From Sapria himalayana (lineage: Eukaryota; Streptophyta; Magnoliopsida; Malpighiales; Rafflesiaceae): a stretch of 64,000 nucleotides of DNA. The notes below the pieces were generated by a model that saw only the letters and a list, made by a program, of their open reading frames with translations, made no database searches and had not been told where the DNA came from. The position numbers and the translations under genes were made by a program. The DNA is taken from positions 62,001-126,000 of the forward strand of contig JAREIK010017175.1 in the NCBI GenBank assembly GCA_029783825.1, in the 5' to 3' direction. Shown here piece after piece: positions 36,341-50,384 of this stretch (positions are counted from its first letter, which is position 1; each line of letters opens with the position of its first letter).

Positions 36341-38140
36341 AAATATATACAATGTTATTAAAAATATTTTAATTTAATTATATGAATACATATATGTATA
36401 TATAGTTAGAATTATAGTTATATTTAATTATATAGAGTGTTACATTGTTATACAAATATTTATATATAATTATACACATATAGTTATAAATATGTATGTA
36501 TTTAAAGATATAATTATATATATCATTTATATAGTTATACATTTAGTAAAACACAATTATATATAGTTATATATTAGTTATGTATAAACATTATATAGAT
36601 AAAGTATATTGCTTTAAGAAATATAGTTATATGAAATTATACATAGAGGTATACATCATTATATAGATAAAAATTAGTTATGAATAGTTATAAATATAGT
36701 TATAAAATTAGTTTACTTAATTATAAATATAGTTAAAAATACTTTGATATATAATGGCATATAATTATATAATTAAAGAAGTATTTAGATATAATATTTG
36801 TGATTAAAATATTTTTATAAATGTTACTTAAATATAATTATATATATGTAACACTTTTATAAATAATATAGAGTATATATATCACATTTATATAAACATT
36901 ATAAATATTCTATATTTATATAAAAATTAATATATAATATAAATGATTACAAAATTGTATAAACATTTAATGTTATATAGTTAAAATTAATATGTAATAG
37001 AATATAAAAGATTAAAATTAATATGTAATATGTAATATAATTAATATGTAATATATAGTATAAAAAACAATATAAATTAGATTTATGTAAATGTTGTATA
37101 GATATTCATAAACATTTATACATATGTATAAATATTTATATATAACATTATATGTTAATATAAACATATCAGAGTTTATATATAATGTAATAAATTTATA
37201 TAAATTAAATTATAGACATTTATATATAATGTCATACGATTATATAAATGTATAAAACATTATATATATTGTTACATGTTTATAATTTATTCAGAGAAAA
37301 CAAAAATATAACCCATTAACATTAAGTTTAATTTTTATTAAATTATAGAAGTAGAAAACATCATGGAGAGAACAAAATGCAAACATTAAGAATTTGAAAT
37401 CAATAAAACCCTAAAAATTTAAATAGTAGTAGAATAAAGATTACACTGAAATTTATAGTTTCATTAGTGGTGTAGAGTCAAAATCATATAGGTGAAATAA
37501 AAATAGAAGAAAAAATAATGAAAACTAGGGGATAATTTAAAAAAGCTAATACCCGATTATTTTGTAAAAATGAAAATCCGATAGTACTAGTAAAATTCAG
37601 AGTGATGGAGATATGCATATAGCATTCCAAAGTAGAACAATAAAAAATTATCTGGTAACAGAAGAGATAAAATTACAAGATTGCTCCCGTGTAGTCATGT
37701 TTCGCCTTTGGTTTGAAATTTGAAAGAGGTAAATTTTGCTATGTGTTAATGACTTAGCATTTTTTTATTAAATCTAAAAATTTAACTTAGGAATTACTGA
37801 CCAAATTTTTGGTTGGTAAATAGTCGATAATTATGATGTTATAAATAATTTGGAAAGCCACTTTACCGACCATTGCATGGTAATATATTTCTGGTCATTA
37901 AATGGTCGATAATATGTTGGTAATTTTTATTTGCTAATTCCCTACTAATTTACAGATCAATTTCTGACCATAAATATTTGGTCGATAAATATGATCGGTC
38001 TTTGGTCAAAAAATTGGTAAGAATTATTTTTTTTTCGAAACCCAGTTTTTGGTCTCTAAATGGTCATTATTTGCTAAGTAATTACCGACCAATTTTTTAG
38101 GTCGGTACTTTGGTCATTATTCTTGTTATTTTTAGTAGTG
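36341..38140. mobile_element. CACTA-2 end fragment (different family)
   Basis: The right edge reads ...TTGTTATTTTTAGTAGTG and stops at 38140, i.e. a CACTA terminus CACTACTAAAAATAAC in reverse. The preceding 350 bases carry TTACCGACCA / GGTCGGTA / GGTCGATAA words in both orientations (37790-38120), the subterminal repeat type of another CACTA family. The first 950 bases (36341-37300) are almost pure A/T with recurrent TATAGTTATA words. No transposase gene and no second TIR are present, so the element is truncated at array C. Confidence 0.6.
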
Positions 38141-41100
38141 TATCTATCTATCTACCTATCTATTTGTTTGTCTATCTGTCTACTTGTCTATCTATATATC
38201 TATCTATCTATTTATCTATATGTATATCTATCTACATGTATACATATCAAACTCTCTGTCTATCTATCTATCTGTCAATCTGCCTATCTATTAATTAGTC
38301 AATATGTCAATTGTCTATCTATATATCTATCTCTCTATCTTTATATCTATGTATATTTTTATCTATCTATCAGTATATCTTTCTATCTATCTATATATCT
38401 TTCTATCTATCTATCTGTCTTTCTAAAGATAAATCTATTTGTCTATATATCCTTGTCTATATTTCTATATGTTAATCTATATATTTTTCTAACTATCAAT
38501 CTTTTCATCTCTATATCTCTGTATCTATCTATATATATCACTATATGTTTATATGTCTTTATGTCTATTTGTCTAGCTGTCTATATATCTATCTGTCTAT
38601 CTATCTTTATATCTATCTATCTATCTATTGGTATATATTTCTATATAATTATCAATTTGTCTATCTTTTGATTTGTCAATCAATCTAACTGGCTATCTTT
38701 CTACTTGTCTAAAAATCTATATATTTATTTATCTATCTAAATAATCATTCTATCATTCTATCTATATATCTATCTATTTATCTATCTTTATACTTGACTA
38801 TATATCTATATACCTATCTATCTATTTATCAGACTACCTGTCTATCTGTCTCTCTGTATATCTATCTATCTATTGATCTATCTATCTATTTATCTGTATA
38901 TCTATTTATCTATTATAAGTATCTATTTGTTAATGTGTCTATATGTCTATATGTCTATCTATCTATAAATCTATCAATCAATCAATGATCTAACTATCGA
39001 TCTATCTGTTTATCTATCTATCTATCTATATATCTATCTCTGTATCAATCTAATGATATATTTATCTAACTATCAATGAATAAATCTACCAATCTATCTA
39101 ACTATCTATATATCTATCAATAAGTCAACCTATATATCTATAAATCTATCTATCTATCTATCACTTTGTCTATCTTTTTTTTGTCAATCTGTCTATCTAG
39201 CTATCTGTCAACTTCTTTATTTATCTATTTGTCTATCTATCTATAAATCTATCAATTTTTCTATATTAATATTTGGCTAGCTGTCTAAATTTCTATCTTT
39301 TTATTTGTTTTATTATCTATATGTTTATCTATCTTTCGATTTTTCTTTCATTTTATCATTTTTCTGTGTATCTCTATTTATCTATTGATCTATTTATCTA
39401 TTATTTATCTATCTATATATGTATCTATCTATCTATCTAGCTATCTGTCCATTTCTCTACATGTCTACTTGTCTATCTTTTTATCATTCTATCAGTCTAA
39501 CTATCTATTAATCTATATGTCTAATTGTATATCTATCTTTCTATTTGTTTATGTGTCTATCTATTTAACTATCTATCTTTCTATTTGTCTATCTGTCTAT
39601 CTGTATCTCTGTCTATCTATCTATTTTTCTATCTATTTTTGTATCTATCTATTTTTATATCTTTCAATCCATCTATTTATCTATCTATCTATCTATCTGA
39701 ATATCTATCTATTTAACTTTTTATCTGTCTGCCTATCTGGTTATTTATCTATTTATTTATTTATCTACCTATTGACCTATCTAGCTATATACCTATCTAC
39801 CTACCTATCTATCTTTATATCTATCTATCTGCCTATCTATCTATTATATTTGTCTATATTTCTACCTAATTATCTAATTATCTATCATTCTATCATTTTG
39901 TTTATCTTTCTATCTGTCAATCTTTATTTTTGAATAATTATTAATCTGTCTATCTATATGTCTATCTATCTATCTATATATCTATATATCTGTATATTTG
40001 ACAATATTTCAATCTATGTATCTGCCTATCTTTCTATCTATCTATCTAAAAATTATCTATCTATCTATATATCATTCTATCTGTCTATTTATCTGTTTCA
40101 CTTTTTATATCCCTTTCTACCTATATATCTGTCCATTTTTCTATCTATGTATCAGTCTATCAATCTATCAATCTATTAGTATATATGTCTTTCTGTCTAT
40201 CTGTCTATATGTCTATCTGTCTATCTATCTATGTGTCTATTTGTATATATGCCTATTTATATATATATTTTTATAATCAATTAATCAATCAACAAATCTA
40301 ACTATCTATCTATCAATATATCTAACAATCAATCTCTATATATAATTACCTATTTATCAATCAATCAATCAATCAATAGATATATATATATATATATATA
40401 TATATCTATCTATCTATCTATCTTACTACCTATTTTTATATATATCTATCTATTAATTTGTCTATCTTTGTATCTGTCAATATTTTTATTTGACTTTCTA
40501 TAAATATCTCTATCTTTCTATCTTTTTATTTGTCTATCTACCTATCATTCAATATGTCTATCAGAATATATATATATATATATTTATCTATATATCTTTT
40601 TGTCTATCATTATATCATTCTATCTATTTATATATCCATTTATCTATTTATCTACTTGGCTATCTATCTATATATCTATCTATCTATGTATTTATCTATC
40701 TACATGTTTGTCTATCTATCTAATATCTATATATTTATCTATCTATCTATTTAACATTCTATCAGTCTATCTATCTATTTGTCTATATGTCTATGTATTT
40801 ATATGCGTATCATTTAATCTGTTTATCTGTATATCTATTTATCTGTATATCTATCTATTTCTCTATCTATCTATCTATCTATTAATTTGTTAATTAGACT
40901 ATCAATCTATTTACCTATCTATCTATATATCTTTCTATTTGTCTATACGTCATTCATTCTATCTATCTTTTTGTCTATCTTTTTGTCTATCTTTTTGTCT
41001 AATTGTCAATAAATCATTTTATCTATCTATCTATCTATCTAAATACCTATCTACCTATCTACCCATCAAACTTTCTATATATCTTTCTACTTATCTGTCT

Positions 41101-43133
41101 ATATATCTATCTGCCTAACTACCTATCTATCTATCTATGTAATATCTATCTATCTTTTTTTATTTCTATCTATTTATCTATCTATCAATTTATCTATCAA
41201 TATTGACTATCTTTTTTGTCAATTGCCTATATGTCTATCTATCTATCGGTGTATATATTTATTTATCTGTTTGTCTATTTGTATATTTCTCTATCTAACT
41301 ATCTATCCTTTTATCTATCTATATTTTTATATGTTTATCTATCTATTTGTCTATCTATCTACCTATTTATCTAACTTTCTATCTATCTATTTATCTATTT
41401 ATCTACTTGTCTATCCATCTATCTAACTATCTATCTATATATCTGTCTGCCAGACTATCTATCTATCTATTTATCTAACTTTATGTTTATCAATATATTA
41501 GTCTATCTTTCTATCAGTCTATATGTCTATCTTATATAATTGTCTATTTATCTATTTGTCTATCTATTTATCTATCTATCCATCTATTTGTCTATCTATC
41601 TAATTATCTATCTATTTATTTATTTATGTATCTATGTGTCTAATTATCTATCTATCTATTTGTCTATTTTGTTATGTATTTTTCTCTCTCTCTATATATA
41701 TATATATATCTATCTATATGTCTATATGTCTATCTATCTATCTATGTTTTTGTCTATATGTCTATCTATCTTTCTTTCTTTCATTCTATCTATCTAAATA
41801 TTTATCAGTCAATCTATCAATCAATCTATCTATCAATCAGTCAATCTATCTATCTATCTATCTATCTGCCTATTTGTCTATATGTTTATCTATCGATTAC
41901 TCTATCTATCTATATGTCAGTATGTCTATCTGTTTATCTGTCAACTATTTTTCTGTCTATCAATCAATCAATTTATCAATGTTTCTATCTATCAATGGTC
42001 TATCGAACTATCCATTAATCTATATATTTATCTGTCTATCAAATGATCTATCTATCTATCTATATTCCTATTTGTCTATTTGGTTATCTTTCTATCTGTC
42101 TATCTTTCTATTTATCTATCTTTCTTTCTTTCTATTTGTCTATTTATCTATCTTTTTATCTTTCTATCTATTTTTATATCTAATATTCTATCTGTTTTTC
42201 TATCTATATGCCTATATGTCTATCAATCTATTTGTATAGCTATCTTTATGTCTATCTTCCTATCCATCATTCTATATATATATATATCTATCTGTCTATC
42301 TATCTATATCTCTATCTATCAGTAATATCTATCTATCTGTATATCTATCAAATTGTCTGTCTATCTATTTGATTTATTAATGTATATCAATCTATCTATC
42401 TATCAATTAATCAACCAAACTATCTCTCTATCTATCTATCTTTCTATCTTTCTATCTATCTATTATTTTATCTCTCTATCTATTTATCTATATATCTACA
42501 TATCTATCTATTTAATTATCTATTTATATATATTTCAATATATCTATCTATCTATTTATCTTTCTTTTTACCTATTTATCTGTATTTCTATCTATCATTT
42601 TGGCTATTTCTCTATCTATCAATATTTCTATCTTTCTATTTGTTTATCTATCTACATGTATATGTGTCTATAAGTCTATCCGTCTATTTATTTATATGTT
42701 TATCTGTCTATCTATCTATTTATCTATGTATATATCTATCTTTCTATCTATTTATTTGTCTGATTTTCTATCTCTCAATCTATCTACCTATCTCCCTAAC
42801 TTCCCATCTACTTGCCTAGTATACCTTTCTACTTATTTTTCTATTTATCTATCTATCTAGCTGATATGTCTATCTATCTAACTCTTTCTATCTGGATTTC
42901 TATCCATCTTTCTATCTAGCTGTCTGTCTATTTGTCTATCTGTCTATATGTTTATCTATTTGTCTATATAACTATCTATTTATCTACTTATCTATCTATT
43001 TATCCATTTATCTATCTATTTATCTATTTATTTATTTATCTATCTACTTGTCTACCTATATACCTATCTATCTATCTATCTATCTATTTGTCTATCTATC
43101 TATTTATCTATCTGTCTATTTATTTATCTGTCT

Positions 43134-43164
<31 letters not shown>

Positions 43165-43253
43165 TGTCTATATGTCTATCTATTTATCTCTCTTACTATC
43201 AATATGTCTATATGTATATCTATCTATCTGTCTATCTATCTATATATCTATTT
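38141..43253 (+). repeat. TCTA array D
   Basis: About 5.1 kb of degenerate TCTA units lie exactly between two CACTA termini: the end of CACTA-2 at 38140 and the start of CACTA-3 at 43254. Open frames here on the plus strand are repeat artefacts. Confidence 0.9.
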
Positions 43254-43680
43254 CACTACGAGAAATTATCTTTAGCTATAGAAATTTAATTAAAGAAATA
43301 ATCTCTCGCTAATTTGTGAGGAATTAGCTACGAAATTGTAAGAGAAGTTTGATTTTACATTAAAAGACAAATTTATGATGGATTTGTGACTGATTATAGA
43401 TGGAAATATTTTTTTTGATAAAAATCCCAAGCTAATATTATCTTAGATTTTGGAACAAAGAATGATGAAAAATTTAGCAATTACTTGAGAGATAGATTTT
43501 TCCTAGCAAATTAGCTCGAAAAAAAATCCCTCACTAAATCATTATTTGGAAATCTTTTTTTTACAATTTTATATTAATAGCAAGCAATTAGTCCTTAAAT
43601 TATAATTTTCACAAAATATATGTATTTCAGTAGGGATATTTCTCTAGCTATTTTGCTCGAGATTATTTTAGTTGTTAATC
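43254..43680 (+). repeat. CACTA-3 terminal and subterminal repeats
   Basis: TIR CACTACGAGAAATTATC at 43254, preceded by TTT. Within 420 bases there are several GCTAA/TTAGC-centred words (TCTCGCTAATTTGTGAGG, AGCAAATTAGCTCG, AATCCCTCACTAAA). The family is related to that of CACTA-1 and CACTA-4 but the TIR differs at several positions. Confidence 0.65.
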
Positions 43681-43740
43681 TATACTTAATTATTTTTATT
43701 TGTTTTATATATTATTTGTTTTAATATTTGATGTAATTTT

Positions 43741-44790
43741 GTTCATTAAATGTTGTAATAGTCTATAGATGAGGGATCCTTTAAAAACACTTTCTCCTCA
43801 TATAATTATAAAAATAGGATATTATAAATAAATAATTATAAAAATTTATATATAAAATAAAAATTTTATTAATAAAGTCTAAATTAACTATTTATAGGAT
43901 TATAAAATTTTAAAATATTTAAAAAATAATATTTTATTTAATTAATAAACATATTTATATATTTGTATTAATAAAACATAAAATAATTAATTCTATAATT
44001 ATAAATAATTTTTAATTTTTTGAATTAATAAATGAATATACATTAACATTTGTATTAATAAAAACATAAAATTATTATTTGTATGATAATAATAAAAATA
44101 TTAACAAAAAATCTGAAATAATAAATATATTAATATTAATAAAACTTAAAAAAAATATTTTATGATTATAAGAATCTTTTAAAAAAATACTTACAAAAAT
44201 ATTTGAATTAGTAAAAGAACACTTTAAGTGTTATAAAAAAAATATCTCCATGTGCTTATTAAAAGAACACTTCAAGTAATTTTTTACAGTTATATTACTA
44301 ATGATATTTTTTTTATCCCATAAATACTTAAAATAAATTTTTGCCCTATTAATACTTTTAAAAGCACTACCAAACTGATCCTAAGTTTATTTGAATTCAA
44401 GTTTTATTTTTGTCCCTACTGAAATTTATAAGAATTAAACCATTGTATAAGATATTTAATATTAGCTTTTTATATTCCATTCTTATTAAAATACTAAATA
44501 CATCTTTTTTTATGATCTTCTCACTAAAGCTAATTTAGGATTTTTATAAATTATAAAATATTTCATATAATATGGAATTTTATGCCATAAATTTATTTCA
44601 AATTATTTTTTTTCTTTATGAATTACTATTCAAAATTTATCTATATATTATAAAAAATTAAAATCTTATAAATTTTGTATGGTTATAGATTTATACAATT
44701 AATAATGGTTATATGAAATAATAGATTTTTTTTCAATAATACGAAATAATATAAAATTTGTTTACTAATTAATAATTTTAAAGGTTATTT
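43741..44790. repeat. AT-rich block shared with CACTA-1
   Basis: Non-coding A/T-rich sequence. Segments around 44200-44620 (AAAAGAACACTTCAAGTAA, TACTAATGATATTTTTTTT, CCTACTGAAATTTATAAGAA) parallel 11295-11560. It marks a common origin of the internal parts of CACTA-1 and CACTA-3. Confidence 0.5.
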
Positions 44791-45209
44791 AGTGTGGGCA
44801 AGAAGGGACAACAATTCATATGTACCATTGTCATGATGAGATCTTTCCCCTCTACTATTGGCTTTAGGAAGGAGCTTTCAAATCCACCCACAGACAAAAT
44901 ATCAAACCTGTAATTCTTTAATTATAGCGATTGCCTGTATGGATGATGTCGTGCTCCAGTTTGTTGATTTATAGTTTTTCCTTAATTCCTTTGTCATCAT
45001 AACTGGAAATTTCAGTTTTATGGGATATCCCACTAATATTTCATGCATTTACTTATTTTTCACAGGTTGCCTTGCTATCTCATCTTAATACTACATATTG
45101 ATAATAGACGTATTATAATTGTAATTTTTTTTGTAATATTGCTATTATACTCCGTGTCCTCATGACATACATAGTCTCTTCTTGATTTTGTTGTTGAATT
45201 TGTGTACGT

Positions 45210-45704
45210 GATAGGTGGTGGAGAAAAGAATGTGAATCAAGTGGGAAGATGAGCGAGTTAGATTCTTTTGAGATTGAAGGAGAAACAAAGAGTGAAATGC
45301 TTCAAAATCTGACCGGGTTTTAGTTCTCCTGTGTAAACAACCTCGCTCTCCAAAACAAGTAGTAGTACCATAATATTCATCTCCCACAAAAAAAAATTAT
45401 TATTATGTTTTTTTTCCTTCCATGTTTTGTTCAATTGTCAACACAGTGCTGGAGAATGCCTACAGCGAACATGGAGCTAGGATGGCTGCCATGGATAGTT
45501 CTAGCAAAAATGCTAGTGAAATGCTTAGCTGTCTCACTCTCACTTATAACAGGCCTCTCTCTCTCTCTCTCTCGCTTGCTCTCTCGGTTTGTTTCTCCCA
45601 AACCAGTATCGATTGGCTAGTTTTTTGGCCACTAGACTCGTCAAGCTTCAATCCTGACAGAACTAATTAAGATCATCTCTGAAACTTCTACACTGAATGA
45701 TTAG
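45210..45704 (+). pseudogene. Captured mitochondrial ATP synthase gamma fragment
   Basis: The plus strand carries the last three exons of the F1 gamma subunit gene. Exon 45210-45333 ends in ELDSFEIEGETKSEMLQN and continues to a stop where FQFSC is expected (GF-stop-FSC). Exon 45422-45551 gives [20 protein letters not shown] and [13 protein letters not shown]. After an 80-base pyrimidine-rich intron, exon 45634-45704 gives [18 protein letters not shown] and ends LND-stop, at the position of the native stop. Gamma is the rotating shaft of mitochondrial F1. Introns are retained but the donor after YNR no longer starts with GT. This is a 5'-truncated genomic capture without function. Confidence 0.8.
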
Positions 45705-48180
45705 AAGCTTCTTCACGAACAAATTGGTCTTTTTACAATGTTTCCTTGATCAAAATTATATCAAAATGATATGAGAAAAATATTTCTGACTTTCGAAGCG
45801 CTGCATTATGGGACCAAAGTAGGAATCGAGACCCAAGTGGGTGAGTTCATTCAAGCATCTTGCACACGTCACCTTTGTTAGTGAATTATATTCTCTATAT
45901 AATTGAATGTACACAACACATGCATTACATTTACATTTATTTTGTACCAGGCACAAAAATTCACACAATGGAAGTTGGCTTGCCAGAGCAACATCATCAA
46001 AACCTCCAACAAGATGTTACCATGGAGAGGCTCTACCACATAGTATAGGAGCAACTCAACTTGGAGGGAGTGAAGTCTAGAGCTGTTAACCATTACAAAG
46101 CAATCAGTTGCATTCTAGAAGACTTTGATGCTTACTCCTGAACTTAAACAATTCCCAAATGGTCATTCTCAACCTAATAGTCCCTCTTTAATGCATATTC
46201 AAATGCACAAACACCATCTCCAAGAAAGAAAATACTGGATATAGGTGTGGGTGTTGCATGTTTAACGATGCAATTGAACTACATACTCCAACCATGAATA
46301 GAAAAAATTTTGAAAAAAAAAAATGTTATAGAAATGACTATTACAACTTGTATTGAATGTTCTAGGACTAAAGTCAATAAATATAACTCTAAGATGAGTC
46401 CATTTTAGTTGTTTAATCTATTTGTCCACAAAACTGGCTCAACGCAGCATTTCTGGTTTCATATGGAAATGACATCTGCACATATAGAATTATAAAGATT
46501 AAAAACTAATATAAGGCCATGGCTGATAGTTGGAGGTTTTGTTCTTCCACACATTAAATAACTTGAGAAGTGTAGAAGAAGGAAAAACTGGTTTAGAATG
46601 TCCAAAATCACTATCTAAACTCACTAGTGCAAGGATTTGAAAAAAAAATTACAAGAAATGCTGAGTAACTTCTGTATCTGAAAGCTTGTTCTATACTTTT
46701 TTTTTTGAATTTCCTATAGAATTCTGTAAGTTCCTTGAAATTTTTTAGACATGAATCAACACTCACACATATGGCCCATGTTGCATGTAGCTTTTTCATT
46801 ATTTGCAAATTAGCAAGTTTCGTTGTTTCTGTGATGACTACTGACCAATTAGATATTGGAACTAATGATATAAGATGCATGTTTTATACATCAAGAAAGA
46901 TATTATGAGACAATATTCATGATAAATTTCAAGCTTTTCAACATTTTCGATGAGATCAAGGTGTCCAAGGCTTTTGTTGCCCATCCAAAGATTGCTACTA
47001 CTGAAACTGCTGGTAGTATGCTATCTTTTTGTCACCAATTTGAAGATATCAATTATTTTCATGTGCTGCAAGGCATCTTGTTGCTTATATTTTTGATAAC
47101 CATTAGCATCATCGAGCCATATTAGGTATCTTGATTACTTCCATGTCAAGGTTGGAATACCCCCACCCCCGTTAAGTCTCATACATTTTGTTGCATTTTA
47201 GACATATATTGGATAGTTCTTACATGATATGGCTATTGTTTTTTGTAAGTAAAAAGCACGTATATTTTCCCAATGATGGTTGGTCTTGGGTTTAAGCAAA
47301 TTAGATACAACGTCTTGACTCTGTGTGGTGAAGAAGAGTGCATCCTCTGGCAATATTTTTTTTGTTTTCAAAATCTTTATTTGACAGCAAAAAAATGTTA
47401 TAGTGAACAACACTTTATGTGACTGAATTTGGTTTTAAATTGAAAAGTGATTCTTTAAGACTCCAAGCAGTTGCCTTTGATTTTAATTGACACTTGATTT
47501 CTGCCCTTGTGGATTGTTCTTGTTGATATAGTATTACCTGTCATGCTATCCAAAAAATCACTTCCTTAAATGGAAATTAGTGACATCTCCAAGAGAGATC
47601 AATTGCTGCATAGAATGAAAAACTTGTCTATATCATATCAAATTTAGAAGTTAAAGGCAAGTTTATTTTTTCACAAGGCATGTGTGTTATTAATGAGATA
47701 CTCTTATGAGGATTAGTATATTTTGTTCTACAGAACAGAATTAACATGATTGGTGCTGCTTGTGAAAGTGCTGAAAAGGTGATGGCTATTACCCGAAAAG
47801 CCTATCAGTTTGCGAATCGACAATAGCCAACATTTGTTCCAACTCTAAACAAGGGTCAAACTACTAAGATTCAAGAGCAAGAAAATTTACTTTGAGTTGT
47901 TGTAGATTTTGGGAAAGGTTGCTTGATTACTAATTTCATGTCACCCATTCTTTACATTTTGAAATAAAATTTGACATGCTTAATTATATATTTTCTATCG
48001 CATGGAAATGTTGTTTAGATGTTTATAGCATTGTAATTATTATGCATTTGTTATGATAGTTTATTTAATGTTTTAAAATGAGGCATTGATACTCCAAGAG
48101 TCTCATTTAAGTGCTTTTATAATGTTTTAATTATTGTATGTTTTAAATTTAATATTTTGCTAAATTTAAGATTTTGGGAA

Positions 48181-48230
48181 AGAAAGAGGGGGGAGGAGAG
48201 AGAGAGAGAGAGATAGAGGAGGGACGAGAT

Positions 48231-48265
<35 letters not shown>

Positions 48266-48290
48266 AAGGGCGGGGGAGGAGAGAGAGGGG
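48181..48290 (+). repeat. (GA)n low-complexity tract
   Basis: About 110 bases of GA-rich sequence (GAGAGAGAGA, GGGGGGAGGAGAGA) within a MED8 intron-like region. Reverse-strand open frames over it (Ser-Leu-rich) are artefacts. Confidence 0.8.
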
Positions 48291-48399
48291 GGAGGATATA
48301 AAAGAGTAAATTAGAGAGAAATAAAAAATATTATATTTATATTTATTACTAAATTTTGGAAACAACAATTTAATATACATAATTAGTGCTGTTGATACA

Positions 48400-49880
48400 A
48401 CTTATATCGAGTGTTCTCATATAGACTAAAATAAAAAGTGGATAAAATAAATTATAAATGACACCAAACTTAAATATTTTATCCCAAGCTATTGCTTGGT
48501 GCGCACAATGTTGTGAAAAATTGGCCTCTTGGCTTTAGCACGACTCGCGGCATGATCCATAGCACGATCCAAAAAAGCCTACCTAGGCATGATCCAAAAT
48601 GGTGGAATGCTTTGGGCTATGCTAGACCAAGAAGTCTGACCCGAGTACTACAAAAGTAGGTGGTACAACACACTTAGAAATTGACCCATAAATAGCAAGG
48701 ACTGAACTAGACTAGTCTAAATCAGACACATGCTATCCCAAGTTTCAACTCTTATTGGTAGGCCCATAACTAGTATCTATAGATTTGTTTTGAAATTTTT
48801 CAATTTGAAGTAATAATCAATCTCTATATGTTTTATTTTCAAGTGAAATATTGGATTGATAGTAAAGTATCGAGTTGCTTGATTATAATAATATATATCA
48901 ATCTATTTGAGAGAATTTAGGAAATAACTAACTATACTAACTACATAAATAATATAGTATAATTATTGTTAGATAATTAAGTTAATACATATATATTTTT
49001 ATATTTGGATGAGTCAATTGAAGAGGAGCCGATACTTGTGGTTAAGTCTATGTTTTGATCAAGTAGTGAGTACACTAGTATATGTTTCAATATGCCAAAA
49101 TATATTCTTTATAATTACTGGAGTCCAGCTGGAATTTGAGTGCATCTCTACCTATCTATGCTCTTGATTTATAGATTAAATCTTATATAATGGAGCTATG
49201 TTCATATATCTGAAAATTTTGAGAATTATATCTATATGAGTATGTCGGAGAGAATATAAATAATGATTAATTCTACTAATAATAATAGTGATATTTAGTC
49301 TAGTCATAATTTGATAGTTTAATATTTTTATATGATTCTTATATATTTGGAGGAGCCAATTGAAAAATTGGTACTTGTGGACAAACATACATTTTGATGA
49401 AGAAGTATGTAGGTTACTGTGCATTTCATCATGTGAAAATTAAACAAAATATCTAAAATATATTTTACCTAAGAAATAAAAATCAAAACTCATAAGTATG
49501 CAATCTTAATACAAGAGATTTCTTCCTCTTAATTATTCTTTATGGTAGCTAGTAGTATTGGAATGTAGAATTATAAAAGATAAATATCACTAAAATATAA
49601 TTATGCAATACATAAATATATTTGTGAAATAATATATGTATGTTTACGTTCAATGTGAAAGATTTCTCTCATATCCAAATCCATGTTTGTGTTAGAGGAT
49701 AAATAAGAATTGATATTAAAAAAAAATTTGTGACCAAAATTTAATATTGATTAGTTTCAAAGTAAGAGCTCATGAGATGAAGTTAGTTAAATATCACCTG
49801 ATCATGTTCATATGTTTAACCCTCTGAACATGTTTGGTTTTCTTTTTCATGAATTATTGGCCTGTAAGTAACTTTCCGAT
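48400..49880. other. Non-coding stretch with a diverged direct repeat
   Basis: No gene is seen. It includes a GC-richer patch at 48540-48660 (GCACGACTCGCGGCATGATCC) of dispersed-repeat appearance. Two related segments occur at about 48985-49090 and 49328-49430, sharing TTGGATGAGTCAATTGAAGA / TTGGAGGAGCCAATTGAAAA and ACTTGTGG...TTTTGATGAAG words. Because MED8 exons lie on both sides, this is a large intron with nested repeats. Confidence 0.4.
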
Positions 49881-50384
49881 CTCAATTAGGCTCCTATTGC
49901 ATCATTTATTGGAAAATCAATTGCATCTCCTTCTATTGCTACTAGTGCAGCTTTATTTGAAAACAGTTCCCCTCTGCCATATGCCATTTCTCCTAGGGCT
50001 GGAGCAAATATGTTGAATGCTTTTTCTCCTCAGTAAAGTGTGCAACAATAGCTATTGTCACAACAACAATCCAAACACCAGCAAAAGGTAGCACCATTAC
50101 ATCAATAGTAGCAATTTAGGCAACCATTAATGTAGGGATTAGGATAGATATGGCCAACATTAATAATGGAAATGGCTAAATATTTTGTCCTGCTGTCTTT
50201 GGGCTTGTTTTTGGTCACATTAGTTGGGCAACCTCAAATGCAATTGTCAGCCACTAGGTCACCTTCAACTGCAACAGTCTAGGCAGCTGTCTTTTGTTAT
50301 GCATAGATTGGGTCAGAGCTAGCTGAACCAAGCAAATCAACTGAATCGTCATCTAGCCCAAGGGCTGCCTCATAGCCAAATGGT

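Larger units (their letters stand above)
45968..50384 (+). pseudogene. Captured Mediator subunit 8 (MED8) fragment
   Basis: The plus strand carries exons of plant MED8, a Mediator head-module subunit acting at RNA polymerase II promoters. First exon 45968-46165: MEVGLPEQHHQNLQQD, an in-frame stop, EQLNLEGVKSRAV, ISCILEDFDAY and TIPKWS. Exon near 46922-47015: NFKLFNIFDEI and KVSKAFVAHPK. Exon 47734-47917: INMIGAACESAEKVMAITRK, FVPTLNKGQTTKIQEQENLL, with a CTACAG acceptor and a GGAAAG/GT donor. C-terminal exon about 49889-50384: ATSAALFENSSPLPYAISPR and a Gln-rich tail in which many CAG/CAA codons have become TAG/TAA, ending at an ATG/GTAAAC donor. The order and introns match a real gene, but multiple stops make it dead. 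The last exons of MED8 are absent. Confidence 0.8.

Noticed and set aside
2241..43253. CRISPR-like array of short repeats
   Set aside because: The units are a 4-base microsatellite without spacers, in a plant transposon context with no cas genes.
45160..45387. 75-codon minus-strand frame
   Set aside because: It is antisense to the ATP synthase gamma exon at 45210-45333, whose plus-strand reading is recognisable.
48117..48380. Ser/Leu-rich minus-strand frame
   Set aside because: Translation of a (GA)n tract; low complexity only.
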